Shown here: positions 1-6,933 of the stretch, piece after piece | How positions within the stretch are numbered: the first letter of the stretch is position 1 | Layout of the letters: every line of letters begins with the position of its first letter | Assembly: GCA_963726085.1 (NCBI GenBank) | Contig: CAVSAR010000002.1 | Span: 434,001 to 498,000, forward strand | Direction of reading: 5' to 3' | DNA length: 64,000 bases | Source: ZC4RG30 sp963726085 | GTDB taxonomy: Bacteria > Pseudomonadota > Gammaproteobacteria > Steroidobacterales > Steroidobacteraceae | The notes under the pieces: generated by a model | Database searches by the model: none | The model's input: the letters and a program-made list of their open reading frames with translations, nothing else | What the model was told of the DNA's origin: nothing | Made by a program: the position numbers and the translations under genes

Positions 1-127
1 GTCGGCCGGCGCGGAGTTCATCGTCGTGGTTTGCGGCGAGATCATGACCATGCCCGGCCTGCCCAAGGTGCCCTCGGCCAACTCGATCAGGCTCAACCAG
101 CTGGGCCAGATCGAGGGGCTGTTCTAG
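1..127 (+). CDS. fhs: Formate--tetrahydrofolate ligase, C-terminal end only
   Basis: Reading from base 2 gives 41 residues ending in a TAG at 125-127. They contain the motif TMPGLPKVPSAN and finish on EGLF, which is the conserved tail of formate-tetrahydrofolate ligase. The enzyme is cytosolic and makes 10-formyl-THF from formate, THF and ATP, feeding one-carbon metabolism. The rest of the gene lies upstream of the window. Its last 35 bases overlap the 3' end of the DoxX gene on the other strand. The assignment rests on this tail only, but the tail is very characteristic. Confidence 0.85.
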   Translation, partial: SAGAEFIVVVCGEIMTMPGLPKVPSANSIRLNQLGQIEGLF

Positions 128-578
128 CCGGCACCAGTCTGCGCAGCAGGGCGTCCAGCGACAGGGGCCCTGCTCCCCAGGTGATCAGCGCCAGGGCCAT
201 GGCGGCCCAGGGCAGATGAAAGTTTGCCCAGCCGTCAGGCTCGGTCAGCTGGATGATGCAGGTCATTGCCAGCAGGCCCATGGCCGCCCAGCGGGTGCCC
301 AGTCCCAGCACCAGCAGCACCGGGAGTGTTATCTCTGCAATGCCTGACAGGTGCGCCACCAGCGCCGGGGCCGGATAGGGAATTTCCATGCCCAGGATAT
401 GCAGCCGGAACTCCTCGCGGAACAGGTAGACGGCATTGTCGGAGAGGTGACCGAAGGAATCCCACTTGGTCAGCCCGGAGCGAAAGAACGGAACGGCCAG
501 GGCTATGCGCAGCGCCAACTGCGCCAGCGGTGCCAGGCGCGTGAAGGGCAAATCGCGCAGCCACTTGATCAGTTGCAT
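93..578 (-). CDS. bufD: DoxX family membrane protein of the bufferin operon (BufD-like)
   Basis: This is a protein of about 161 residues with four predicted membrane helices and the DoxX signature: a first helix followed by FFRSGLTKWDSF, then a periplasmic loop with REEF and a PDGWANFH stretch. The start ATG at 578 is chosen because it overlaps the stop of the upstream DUF2063 gene by 10 bases; longer versions run back into that gene. DoxX-like BufD/HvfD proteins accompany DUF2282-DUF692-DUF2063 operons. They are thought to sit in the inner membrane, perhaps serving redox supply or export; their exact role is not established. The C-terminus overlaps fhs by 35 bp. Confidence 0.8.
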   Translation of the reverse strand: MQLIKWLRDLPFTRLAPLAQLALRIALAVPFFRSGLTKWDSFGHLSDNAVYLFREEFRLHILGMEIPYPAPALVAHLSGIAEITLPVLLVLGLGTRWAAMGLLAMTCIIQLTEPDGWANFHLPWAAMALALITWGAGPLSLDALLRRLVPARTAPRSGPAG

Positions 579-1334
579 GAGGGCTTGAGCTCCACTGCGA
601 ATCCACTGGTCAACAGGCCGGCCAGCGCCGGGCCGATGGCAAAGTCCGCGCACGCCTCGAGCGCCTCAGCTGCTGCGGCTTCAATGCACTTGCCCTGCAG
701 CAGCCCCTGGGCGAAGGGGGCGATGCCCGGGGACAGCAAGGTCAGCTGCACTTCGGCCCCGGGACGGGTCAGCAGCACGTCCTGTGCGTGCCACGCGATG
801 GCCGACAGGTCCGGCTGACGCATCCTGGTGCGCCTGCCACAGGCTGGCCACCGGCGCATCGGAGCGCAGCAGTCGCGTGGCCGGATGCACCACGACCTGG
901 GCCTCGAGCAATGCGTCGGGTGGTATGCCAACCAGGTCGGTGATGGCCAGCGCCGGCGCGTCGGCCGCCGCCCAGCTCTGCGACCACAGCACCTCCAGGC
1001 GCGTCAGGTCTGCCAGCCACTGCAAGGATGTGGCGGCGGGGAATTGCCGCACGAAATCCGGGAAGCCATCGCCGTAGTCGTCCAGCACGGCGCTGGTGGG
1101 GCGGCACTGCTGGATGTAGGCGCGGGCCATTTGCCTAAAGAAGTCCTCACCCACCACGGCGCAGGTGACCGCAAACCGCTGCGCCAGCACGTCGATGAGG
1201 CTGGCGAACACATTGTTGCGATACACCGCGAAGCGCTCGTGCAGCACCGCCCCGGGGGGCGCCACAATGCCGCCAGGCACCGGGGCCGGGCCGGTCAATG
1301 CAGCGGCGAACTGCGTGAATTCATGCCGCAGCAT
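569..1334 (-). pseudogene. bufC: DUF2063 (BufC/HvfC-like) partner of the MNIO enzyme, frameshifted
   Basis: Translation from the ATG at 1334 (MLRHEFTQF) gives a normal DUF2063 N-terminus with the motif HERFAVYRNNVFASL and continues to SLWQAHQDA. The reading then jumps near 815-822 to another frame, which continues as QPDLSAIAWHAQDVLL and ends at 571-569. One extra base (the minus-strand T in GCGTCAG) explains the shift; removing it restores about 254 residues. DUF2063 proteins bind the precursor peptide and present it to the DUF692 enzyme. The start overlaps bufB by 14 bases and the stop overlaps bufD by 10, so the gene layout is intact and only the frame is broken. Sequencing error or a true lesion are both possible. 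Confidence 0.8.
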
Positions 1335-2223
1335 GCACGCTCCCGGGGTCGGCCAGGTGCACCTGGATGCGCGCGGCTTCGGCAAGCAGTCGCGGCCACG
1401 CTGGCAGCTGGCTGTCCCACTCGATCAACGTGGGCAGCGGCCCGGTAAGGCGCAGTACCTGCGCATACAGCGCCAGGGTGCTGGCCTGGACCGGACCGTC
1501 GTGGCTGTCGATCAGCAGGGCATGTCCGGCGGAGTCGATGCGCGCGGCGTGCCCGGCCAGGTGGATTTCCCCGACGCTGCGCAGGGGCAGGTCGCGCACA
1601 TACTCCAGGGCATTGAAATCGTGGTTCGCGGCGCACACGACCACGTTGTTCACGTCCAGCAGCAGGCCGCAACCGCTGCGGCTGATCAGTTCAGACAGGA
1701 ACTGGCTCTCGCTGTAGGTGCTGCGCGTGAACCGCAGGTAGGTGGCCGGGTTCTCGATCAATATCCGCCGTCCCAGCGCATCCTGCGTGCGGCCCACCTG
1801 CGCGACCACGTGGTCGAGTGATTCGCGGGTGTAGGCCAGCGGCAGCAGGTCGTTGAGGTATTCACCGGCAAGGCTGCTCCATGCAAGGTGTTCGGAGAAT
1901 TCATCCGGCTGATAGCGGTCGAGCAGCGCACGCCGCGACGCCAGCTGTGGTGCGGTCGGGGCGTCAGGCCCGGCCAGCGACAGGCCGACGCCGTGGATTG
2001 ATAGGCGGCAGTCGCGACGAATCGCTTCCAGGTAACGGTGCGCCGGACCCCCGGCGCACAGGTAATTCTCCGCGTGCACTTCGAAGAAGGCGGGGCGGTC
2101 GGTGCAATCGAGCACCTCGGCATAGTGTTGTGGCTTGAGGCACACGCCAGCGCCCGTGGGCAGCGCTGGTTGGTGCGAATCGCGCGGTCGCACGCGGGGG
2201 TTTGACGTATCGGCCGCGGTCAT
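1321..2223 (-). CDS. bufB: DUF692 multinuclear non-heme iron oxidase (MNIO), bufferin maturase
   Basis: This is a 300-residue TIM-barrel protein of the DUF692/MNIO family. Visible family motifs in order are GAGVCLKP (24-31), FFEVHAENY (46-54), SIHGVGLSL, SEHLAWSS, ILIENPATY, LLLDVNN, EIHLAGH and LIDSHDG; their His, Asp, Glu and Asn residues supply the iron ligands. MNIOs oxidatively rearrange cysteines of ribosomal peptides; in bufferin systems they convert Cys to thiooxazole-type heterocycles in DUF2282 precursors. The ATG at 2223 is 9 bases downstream of the precursor stop. The enzyme looks intact, unlike its partner bufC. Confidence 0.9.
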   Translation of the reverse strand: MTAADTSNPRVRPRDSHQPALPTGAGVCLKPQHYAEVLDCTDRPAFFEVHAENYLCAGGPAHRYLEAIRRDCRLSIHGVGLSLAGPDAPTAPQLASRRALLDRYQPDEFSEHLAWSSLAGEYLNDLLPLAYTRESLDHVVAQVGRTQDALGRRILIENPATYLRFTRSTYSESQFLSELISRSGCGLLLDVNNVVVCAANHDFNALEYVRDLPLRSVGEIHLAGHAARIDSAGHALLIDSHDGPVQASTLALYAQVLRLTGPLPTLIEWDSQLPAWPRLLAEAARIQVHLADPGSVHAAA

Positions 2224-2232
2224 CTTCGGTCC

Positions 2233-2541
2233 CTACATCTTGGGCACGTCACGATTCAGGGCGGTCAGCGAACCCTTGCGCCCGCCTGGGGCCGACATGG
2301 TCTCGCACGTGCCCTTGGGTACCAGTTTGAAGGAGTTGCCCTGGTAGTCCATTTTTGACGTGCCAGCGCAGGTTGTGCCCGCACCGGCCTTGCAGTCGTT
2401 CTTGCCCTTGAGCGCGACGCCAAAGCATTTGTCCTTGTCCACCGCCGCGGGGGTGTCGGCAGCATAAGCGGTTGCAGCGGCGGCGGCGCTCAGCAGGCCA
2501 GCCAGGGATCCAATCAGCGCGAGGCGATTCGAACGGGTCAT
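2233..2541 (-). CDS. bufA: DUF2282 small secreted precursor, bufferin-type RiPP
   Basis: This is a 102-residue protein with a Sec signal peptide (about residues 1-27, ending AYA) and four cysteines, C39, C50, C58 and C79, in the DUF2282 pattern KCFGVALKGKNDC...TTCAG...VPKGTC. Precursors of this family were described in Caulobacter as bufferins: copper-binding RiPPs made by MNIO enzymes, exported to the periplasm and induced by copper. The gene is first in the operon. An AAGGAG ribosome site lies 7 bases from the ATG at 2541, and an ECF-type promoter lies about 65-90 bases upstream. Modification and copper binding are inferred from family and context. Confidence 0.88.
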   Translation of the reverse strand: MTRSNRLALIGSLAGLLSAAAAATAYAADTPAAVDKDKCFGVALKGKNDCKAGAGTTCAGTSKMDYQGNSFKLVPKGTCETMSAPGGRKGSLTALNRDVPKM

Positions 2542-2605
2542 TGAGGCTCTCCTTGTGTCTCTTTAGGTTGTCGGTCTGGCCGAATTGCGGTCCAGTATCA
2601 GCCAA

Positions 2606-2631
2606 TACGGGGCATCGACGCGATTCGTTAC
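2606..2631 (-). promoter_or_regulatory. ECF (SigF-type) promoter of the bufferin operon
   Basis: On the minus strand GTAACG (2631-2626) is followed after exactly 16 bases by CGTA (2609-2606). The -35 block shares TGTAACGAA and a following CG with the promoter on the opposite strand. The GTAACC-N16-CGAA type of sequence has been reported for the Caulobacter SigF regulon, which includes bufferin operons. The predicted leader of bufA is about 60 bases. Confidence 0.7.
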
Positions 2632-2654
2632 ATCTGCAAGGATGACGCGCGGCT

Positions 2655-2680
2655 GTAACGAACCGGCCAGCGTGGGCGAA
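2655..2680 (+). promoter_or_regulatory. ECF (SigF-type) autoregulatory promoter of the sigma factor operon
   Basis: GTAACG (2655-2660) is followed by 16 bases and then CGAA (2677-2680). This is the same -35 and spacing as the divergent bufferin promoter at 2606-2631. The sigma gene starts about 24 bases downstream of the -10 element. The arrangement predicts that one ECF sigma factor drives both its own operon and the bufferin operon from a shared 160-bp gap. Confidence 0.7.
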
Positions 2681-2703
2681 TCCATCAACGGGACGAGGTG
2701 GGC

Positions 2704-3255
2704 GTGGACCAGGATCGGGAGGCGCAGTGGTCACAATGGATGCGCCAGGGTCTGGCCGGCGACGAGGCCGCCTATCGGCGCTTTCTGGAATCGCTGGCCC
2801 CCTGGCTGCGCGGCACTACGCGAAACCGTTGCCGGCGCATGGGCCTTGGGGATCAGGACGTGGAGGACGTGGTGCAGGAGTCGCTGCTGGCAATTCACCT
2901 GAAGCGCAATACCTGGCGCGCCGCCGATCCGGTGTCGCCATGGGTGGCGGCAATCAGTCGCAACAAGCTCGTTGACGTGATGCGCCGCCGTGGCCGTCGC
3001 GCCGAACTGTCCCTGGACGACGTGGAGGAGGCGGCCTTGCCGTGCTCCGCGGCCGAGGATGCCGCGGGGCTTGATGTGCAGCGCGTGCTGGAAACGCTGG
3101 CGGAGCGACCGCGCACCATCGTGCGCCTGGTTTCAATTGAAGGCAGGTCGGCGCGCGATGCGGCGCAGACCCTGGGCATGAGCGAGGGTGCGCTGCGCGT
3201 GGCGCTGCATCGCGCGCTGCGCGCGCTGGCAACGCAGCTGCGGACCGAGGCCTGA
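2704..3255 (+). CDS. sigF: ECF sigma factor, SigF-like, paired with NrsF
   Basis: This is a sigma-70 family protein of about 183 residues with region 2 (DVEDVVQESLLAIH) and a region 4 helix-turn-helix (GRSARDAAQTLGMSEGALRVALHRALRAL). The GTG at 2704 is preferred because GACGAGG lies 5 bases upstream; GTG at 2698 is the alternative. The stop overlaps the DUF1109 anti-sigma start by one base. Caulobacter SigF, also paired with a DUF1109 protein (NrsF), controls bufferin genes in response to heavy metals. The divergent bufferin operon and matching promoters make the same job very likely here. The inducing signal cannot be read from sequence. Confidence 0.88.
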   Translation: MDQDREAQWSQWMRQGLAGDEAAYRRFLESLAPWLRGTTRNRCRRMGLGDQDVEDVVQESLLAIHLKRNTWRAADPVSPWVAAISRNKLVDVMRRRGRRAELSLDDVEEAALPCSAAEDAAGLDVQRVLETLAERPRTIVRLVSIEGRSARDAAQTLGMSEGALRVALHRALRALATQLRTEA

Positions 3256-3890
3256 TGCGCACCACCGATCTCATCGCCGCGCTGGCCAACGATCAAACCG
3301 TGGTGCCGCCGCCGGGGCGCGCCCTGGCGCGCGGCCTGGTGCCCGGGGTAGCAATTGCCATCGCGCTGTTCGTGATCATGGCGCGGTTCAGGCCCGACCT
3401 TGCCCAGGCCCTGGGCACCGTGCGCTTCAATGCCAAGCTGGTGCTCAATGTCCTGCTGCTCATGGCCGCGGGTGGGTTGTTGCTGCGCCGCGTGCGGCCG
3501 GGCGCGCGCAGCGGTCTTTGGACCCTGGCCATCTGGCTGGTCCCGCTGCTGCTGGTCATCGCTGTGGTGCTGGAGCTGGTGGTATTGCCGCGCGGCCAGT
3601 GGCTGCGCGCGCTGGTGGGACACAACAGTTTCTGGTGCCTGACCATGATCCCGCTGATGGGCGCAGCGCCGCTGGCCTTCGGGCTCATGGCATTGCGTAC
3701 TTCGGCACCGTCGCGCCCGGCGCTGGCGGGCGCCCTTGCGGGCCTGCTGGCCGCCGGCATTGCCGGGCTGCTTTATGCCACGCACTGCCCGGACGACAGT
3801 CCGCTGTTCGTCGCCACCTGGTACAGCATCGCCGCGGCCGTGCTGGCGCTGGCCGGGGCGATGCTGGGACGACGTGTGTTGAGCTGGTGA
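3255..3890 (+). CDS. nrsF: DUF1109 (NrsF-like) membrane anti-sigma factor
   Basis: This is a 211-residue inner-membrane protein with six predicted helices (roughly 29-44, 61-77, 88-110, 126-146, 154-174 and 185-205). A short cytosolic N-terminus MRTTDLIAALAND probably holds the sigma factor. Two cysteines, C128 in FWCLTM and C178 in THCPDDSP, match the paired periplasmic-side cysteines of DUF1109 proteins that are needed for metal-triggered release of SigF in Caulobacter. It overlaps sigF by one base, so the two are translationally coupled. The gene ends 3 bases before the convergent DUF1993 gene. Confidence 0.85.
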   Translation: MRTTDLIAALANDQTVVPPPGRALARGLVPGVAIAIALFVIMARFRPDLAQALGTVRFNAKLVLNVLLLMAAGGLLLRRVRPGARSGLWTLAIWLVPLLLVIAVVLELVVLPRGQWLRALVGHNSFWCLTMIPLMGAAPLAFGLMALRTSAPSRPALAGALAGLLAAGIAGLLYATHCPDDSPLFVATWYSIAAAVLALAGAMLGRRVLSW

Positions 3891-3893
3891 GGA

Positions 3894-4409
3894 CTAGCCG
3901 CCGATATAGTCGCGCTTGCCGATTTCCAGGCCATTGTGGCGCAGCAGCGCGTACGCCATTGAATAGTGGAAATACACATTGGGCGTGGCAAATCCCAGCA
4001 GGTAGTTGAGGCCCTCGAACTTCATCTCCTGCTGCGCTCCCGGGGGGCCAAGCTTCAGCGTGATGGCGCGGGTCTCGGACCCCTCGAAGGACTTCTCGTC
4101 CAGGCTTTGCAGGTAGGCGACGGTCTTGGCGACCCGGGCCTTGAGTTCCGGGAACGTCGTTTCAGTGTCTTCATAGCGCGGCGCCTCCAGCCCGGCCAGG
4201 CGGCTGACCGCGCCCTTGGCCTGATCCGTCATCACCTGGATCTGGCGCGTGAACGTAAACATGTCCGGTGCCAGACGCGACAGCAGGATTGCGTTGGGGT
4301 CGATCTTGCGTTCGGCAGTCCACTTCTCGGCCTTTTCGAGCTGTGTTCCCAGGTTCTGCAACAGTTTCGTGAATACGCCGACAGACGCGTTGTGCATCGA
4401 GATCTTCAT
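3894..4409 (-). CDS. DUF1993 family protein (DinB-like fold)
   Basis: This is a 171-residue soluble protein starting MKISMHNASVGVF, the usual DUF1993 N-terminus, and containing RLAPDMFTFTRQIQ and a C-terminal FHYSMAYALLRHNG. The family adopts a DinB-like four-helix bundle; its biochemical function is unknown. The ATG at 4409 is chosen from this conserved start, with GAGG 6 bases upstream; longer readings lack support. It lies 55 bp downstream of apaH on the same strand and may be read through from that operon. Confidence 0.8.
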   Translation of the reverse strand: MKISMHNASVGVFTKLLQNLGTQLEKAEKWTAERKIDPNAILLSRLAPDMFTFTRQIQVMTDQAKGAVSRLAGLEAPRYEDTETTFPELKARVAKTVAYLQSLDEKSFEGSETRAITLKLGPPGAQQEMKFEGLNYLLGFATPNVYFHYSMAYALLRHNGLEIGKRDYIGG

Positions 4410-4464
4410 GCCATACCTCAGTAATCGTGTGGGAAAGCCTGCAATCAGGCGCCGGATGATAGAC

Positions 4465-5301
4465 CTAGTCGGCGCCGGCTGCCCGGCCGGCACGGCACCG
4501 CCGCTGGATAACCGGCGCATCCGGGTCATCGAGATTGACAGCGGTCAGCTTGCCACCCCAGACGCAACCGGTGTCCAGCCCCAGCAGGTTGGGGCGACGC
4601 AATAAACCCAGTGTCGACCAGTGACCGAAGATCACCCGCTGCCGGGCGCTCTTGCGCCGCGCATGCTCGAACCAGGGACGCCACGGCGCGGCCACCGTGC
4701 CGGGCGCACCCTTGGGCCGCAGATCAATGGTGCCGTCGGCCCTGCAAAACCGCAGCCGCGTCAACACGTTGACCGTGAGCCGCCAGCGGTCCGGCGGCTT
4801 GACGGCCCGGTCCCAGCGGTCCGGAGTGTCGCCATACATGCTGGCCAGGAAACCGCGCGGGTCGCGACGCAGCGCCGTTTCGGCCTCCGCGGCGGCGCGC
4901 GCGGCTTGTGCCACGGACCACTGCGGCACCAGACCGGCATGGACGATCAGGTCGCCGTGCGCCGGGTCGTGGATCAGCAGCGGCTGTTGCAGCAGCCATT
5001 CCAGCAGCACCCCGCGGTCGCGCGCCTTGAGGATGTGCGTCAGGGTGTCGCCACGGCGCAGGGGCCGGTCGGGATCGAAATGGTGCGCCAGCAGGTGCAG
5101 GTCGTGGTTGCCCAGCACCGTGCGCGCGTTGGCGCCCATGGATTTCACCAGCCGCAGTACGCTCAGTGATTGCGGGCCGCGGTTCACCAGGTCGCCGGTG
5201 AAGTACACCTGGTCACGGTCGGCCTTGAAGCGCATCTTGCGCAGCAGTTGCACCAGCGGCTCATGGCAGCCCTGGATGTCGCCGATCGCGTAGCGGGTCA
5301 A
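4465..5301 (-). CDS. apaH: Symmetrical bis(5'-nucleosyl)-tetraphosphatase ApaH
   Basis: This is a 278-residue metallophosphatase that cleaves Ap4A to two ADP, keeping alarmone and RNA Np4-cap levels low. Calcineurin-type motifs are present in order: GDIQGCH, GDLVNRGP, GNHD and IVHAGL. The start is set at a TTG (5301) giving TRYAIGDIQGC, the position where the family normally begins. No ATG or GTG lies near it in frame, and earlier in-frame starts fall inside apaG. It follows apaG by 22 bases, the classic order in gammaproteobacteria. Confidence 0.9.
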   Translation of the reverse strand: MTRYAIGDIQGCHEPLVQLLRKMRFKADRDQVYFTGDLVNRGPQSLSVLRLVKSMGANARTVLGNHDLHLLAHHFDPDRPLRRGDTLTHILKARDRGVLLEWLLQQPLLIHDPAHGDLIVHAGLVPQWSVAQAARAAAEAETALRRDPRGFLASMYGDTPDRWDRAVKPPDRWRLTVNVLTRLRFCRADGTIDLRPKGAPGTVAAPWRPWFEHARRKSARQRVIFGHWSTLGLLRRPNLLGLDTGCVWGGKLTAVNLDDPDAPVIQRRCRAGRAAGAD

Positions 5302-5323
5302 AGGGGGAAGATCGCGCCGGGGG

Positions 5324-5695
5324 TCAGTGCAGGATGCCGGGCATGGCCAGGCGCACGGGCGCGATTGGCGCATCGAAGTGATCGCCGCCATCGGTTTCCA
5401 TCTGGTAGCTGCCCTCCATGGCGCCCACCGGGGTTTCGAGAATGGTGCCGCTGGAATAGCGAAACCCCTGGCCCGGCTGCAGTCGCGGCTGTTCGCCCAC
5501 CACGCCATCGCCGCGCACTTCCTGCTGCTTGCCGTTGGCGTCGGTGAAAATCCAGTGGCGCTGCATCAGGCGGGCGGGGGCGTCGCCTTCATTGCGGATG
5601 GTGATGGTGTAGGAAAACACGAACCGCCGTTCGACCGGATCTGACTGGTCCGGCAAGTAGGCGGTCTCGACCAGCACGCGGATGCTGTTGGTCAT
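5324..5695 (-). CDS. apaG: ApaG domain protein
   Basis: This 123-residue protein is an almost pure ApaG domain, a fibronectin-III-like beta sandwich. It has the conserved segments FSYTITIRNEG, RHWIFTDANG, VVGEQPRLQPG and PVGAMEGSYQM. It was first linked to cobalt/magnesium resistance and is regularly next to rsmA and apaH; its biochemical role remains unclear. Unusually, a universal stress gene sits directly upstream and overlaps it by 4 bases, instead of rsmA. Confidence 0.92.
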   Translation of the reverse strand: MTNSIRVLVETAYLPDQSDPVERRFVFSYTITIRNEGDAPARLMQRHWIFTDANGKQQEVRGDGVVGEQPRLQPGQGFRYSSGTILETPVGAMEGSYQMETDGGDHFDAPIAPVRLAMPGILH

Positions 5696-6144
5696 GTGGG
5701 GGCACGCACATTGGGCAGGCGCACGGCCAGCACGTCACACGGGGCATTGTGCAATACCGTGTCTTCCGTGAGGTTCACCAGGCCCGACAGGCCGTGGCGC
5801 GCGTGACTGCCGATGACGATCAGGTCGAACCCGCCATCGCGGGCCACGCGCACGATCTCCGCCTTCACGTTGCCGGAGGTCACCTGCCACGGTGGCGCCG
5901 GATCGCGCAGGCCGTTGGCGATGGACTGCAGGCGCTCGCGCGCGCTTTCCAGCAGCTCGGACTCGATCTGGATGGCCGGCAGCAGCGAATCGCTCAGCGG
6001 CTCCACCGGCATGTATTCCACGACATGCAGCAGCGTCACGTCCGCGCCGCCACTGGCCGCGGCCAATTCCAGCGCCCGCGCGCCCACCCGGACGCCGTCA
6101 TCGGAGAGCTCAAGTACGGCCAGTAGCTTGCGATAGTTCTGCAT
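5692..6144 (-). CDS. uspA: Universal stress protein, UspA family
   Basis: This is a single Usp domain of 150 residues: LLAVLELSDDG at the N-terminus, VTLLHVVEYMP, and a C-terminal VIGSHARHGLSGL followed by DTVLHNAPCDVLAVR. The GSHARHG loop is present, but the classical G-x9-G-(S/T) ATP loop is not clear, so it may be of the UspA type that does not bind ATP. It lies between rsmA (12 bp upstream) and apaG (4-base overlap). It is therefore cotranscribed with the rsmA-apaG-apaH block, where a usp gene is not usually found. Confidence 0.88.
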   Translation of the reverse strand: MQNYRKLLAVLELSDDGVRVGARALELAAASGGADVTLLHVVEYMPVEPLSDSLLPAIQIESELLESARERLQSIANGLRDPAPPWQVTSGNVKAEIVRVARDGGFDLIVIGSHARHGLSGLVNLTEDTVLHNAPCDVLAVRLPNVRAPT

Positions 6145-6156
6145 GGTGCAAACAAA

Positions 6157-6933
6157 TCATACGTCACCGGGGAGCGCAAGCGCTGCCAGGTCGGCAAACT
6201 GTTTCGGCGCCAGCACCTCGGCACGCAATTGTGGGTCGATGCCCGTGGCGGCGAAGGCCGATTCGGGCACCAGTGCCCGCAGGCTGTTGCGCAGGGTCTT
6301 GCGCCGCTGGGCAAATGCGGCGCTGACCACGCGGGCAAACGCCGGCGGTACAGCAAAGCGCGGCTGGGGCAGGACCTGTAGCCGCGCCACTGCCGACCAG
6401 ACTCGCGGGGGCGGGGTAAATGCGCCGGGGCCGACGTCGAACAGCTTTTCGATGTGCAGCCGCGGTGCCAGCATCACCGTCAGGCGTCCGTAGTCCTTGC
6501 CGCCCGGTTGCGCTGCCATCCGGTCGATCACTTCCCGTTGCAGCATGACGTGCAGGTCGGTGATGTGCTCCACCTGGTCCAGCAGGCGAAACAGCAGTGG
6601 CGTGGAGATGTTGTACGGCAGGTTGCCAACCACCCGCAGGGGACCGCCACGCGCGCGCGCCAGGCCGGCGTAGTCAAAATCAAGCGCGTCCGCCTCATGC
6701 AGCGTCAGGCGGGTTGGCCAGCGCGCGCGCAGCGCTGCTGCCAGGTCGCGGTCGATCTCGATGGCATCGAATTGGGGCAGGGCCTGCAGCAGCTGTGCGG
6801 TCAACGCGCCGGTGCCCGGCCCGATCTCCAGCAGTCGATCGCCAGGCTTGGGTTGCACCGATAATGCAATGCGCTGCAGGACGGCAGGGTCATGCAGGAA
6901 GTGCTGGCCAAAACGCTTGCGGACGCGAATCAC
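6157..6933 (-). CDS. rsmA: 16S rRNA (A1518/A1519) dimethyltransferase RsmA (KsgA)
   Basis: This is a 258-residue SAM-dependent methyltransferase. It begins with the family signature RKRFGQHFLHD, has the SAM-binding LLEIGPGTGALT and the catalytic NLPYNIS motif. It dimethylates two adjacent adenines near the 3' end of 16S rRNA during late 30S assembly; loss gives kasugamycin resistance. Its start overlaps the pdxA stop by 4 bases, as in many gammaproteobacteria. Confidence 0.95.
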   Translation of the reverse strand: MIRVRKRFGQHFLHDPAVLQRIALSVQPKPGDRLLEIGPGTGALTAQLLQALPQFDAIEIDRDLAAALRARWPTRLTLHEADALDFDYAGLARARGGPLRVVGNLPYNISTPLLFRLLDQVEHITDLHVMLQREVIDRMAAQPGGKDYGRLTVMLAPRLHIEKLFDVGPGAFTPPPRVWSAVARLQVLPQPRFAVPPAFARVVSAAFAQRRKTLRNSLRALVPESAFAATGIDPQLRAEVLAPKQFADLAALALPGDV

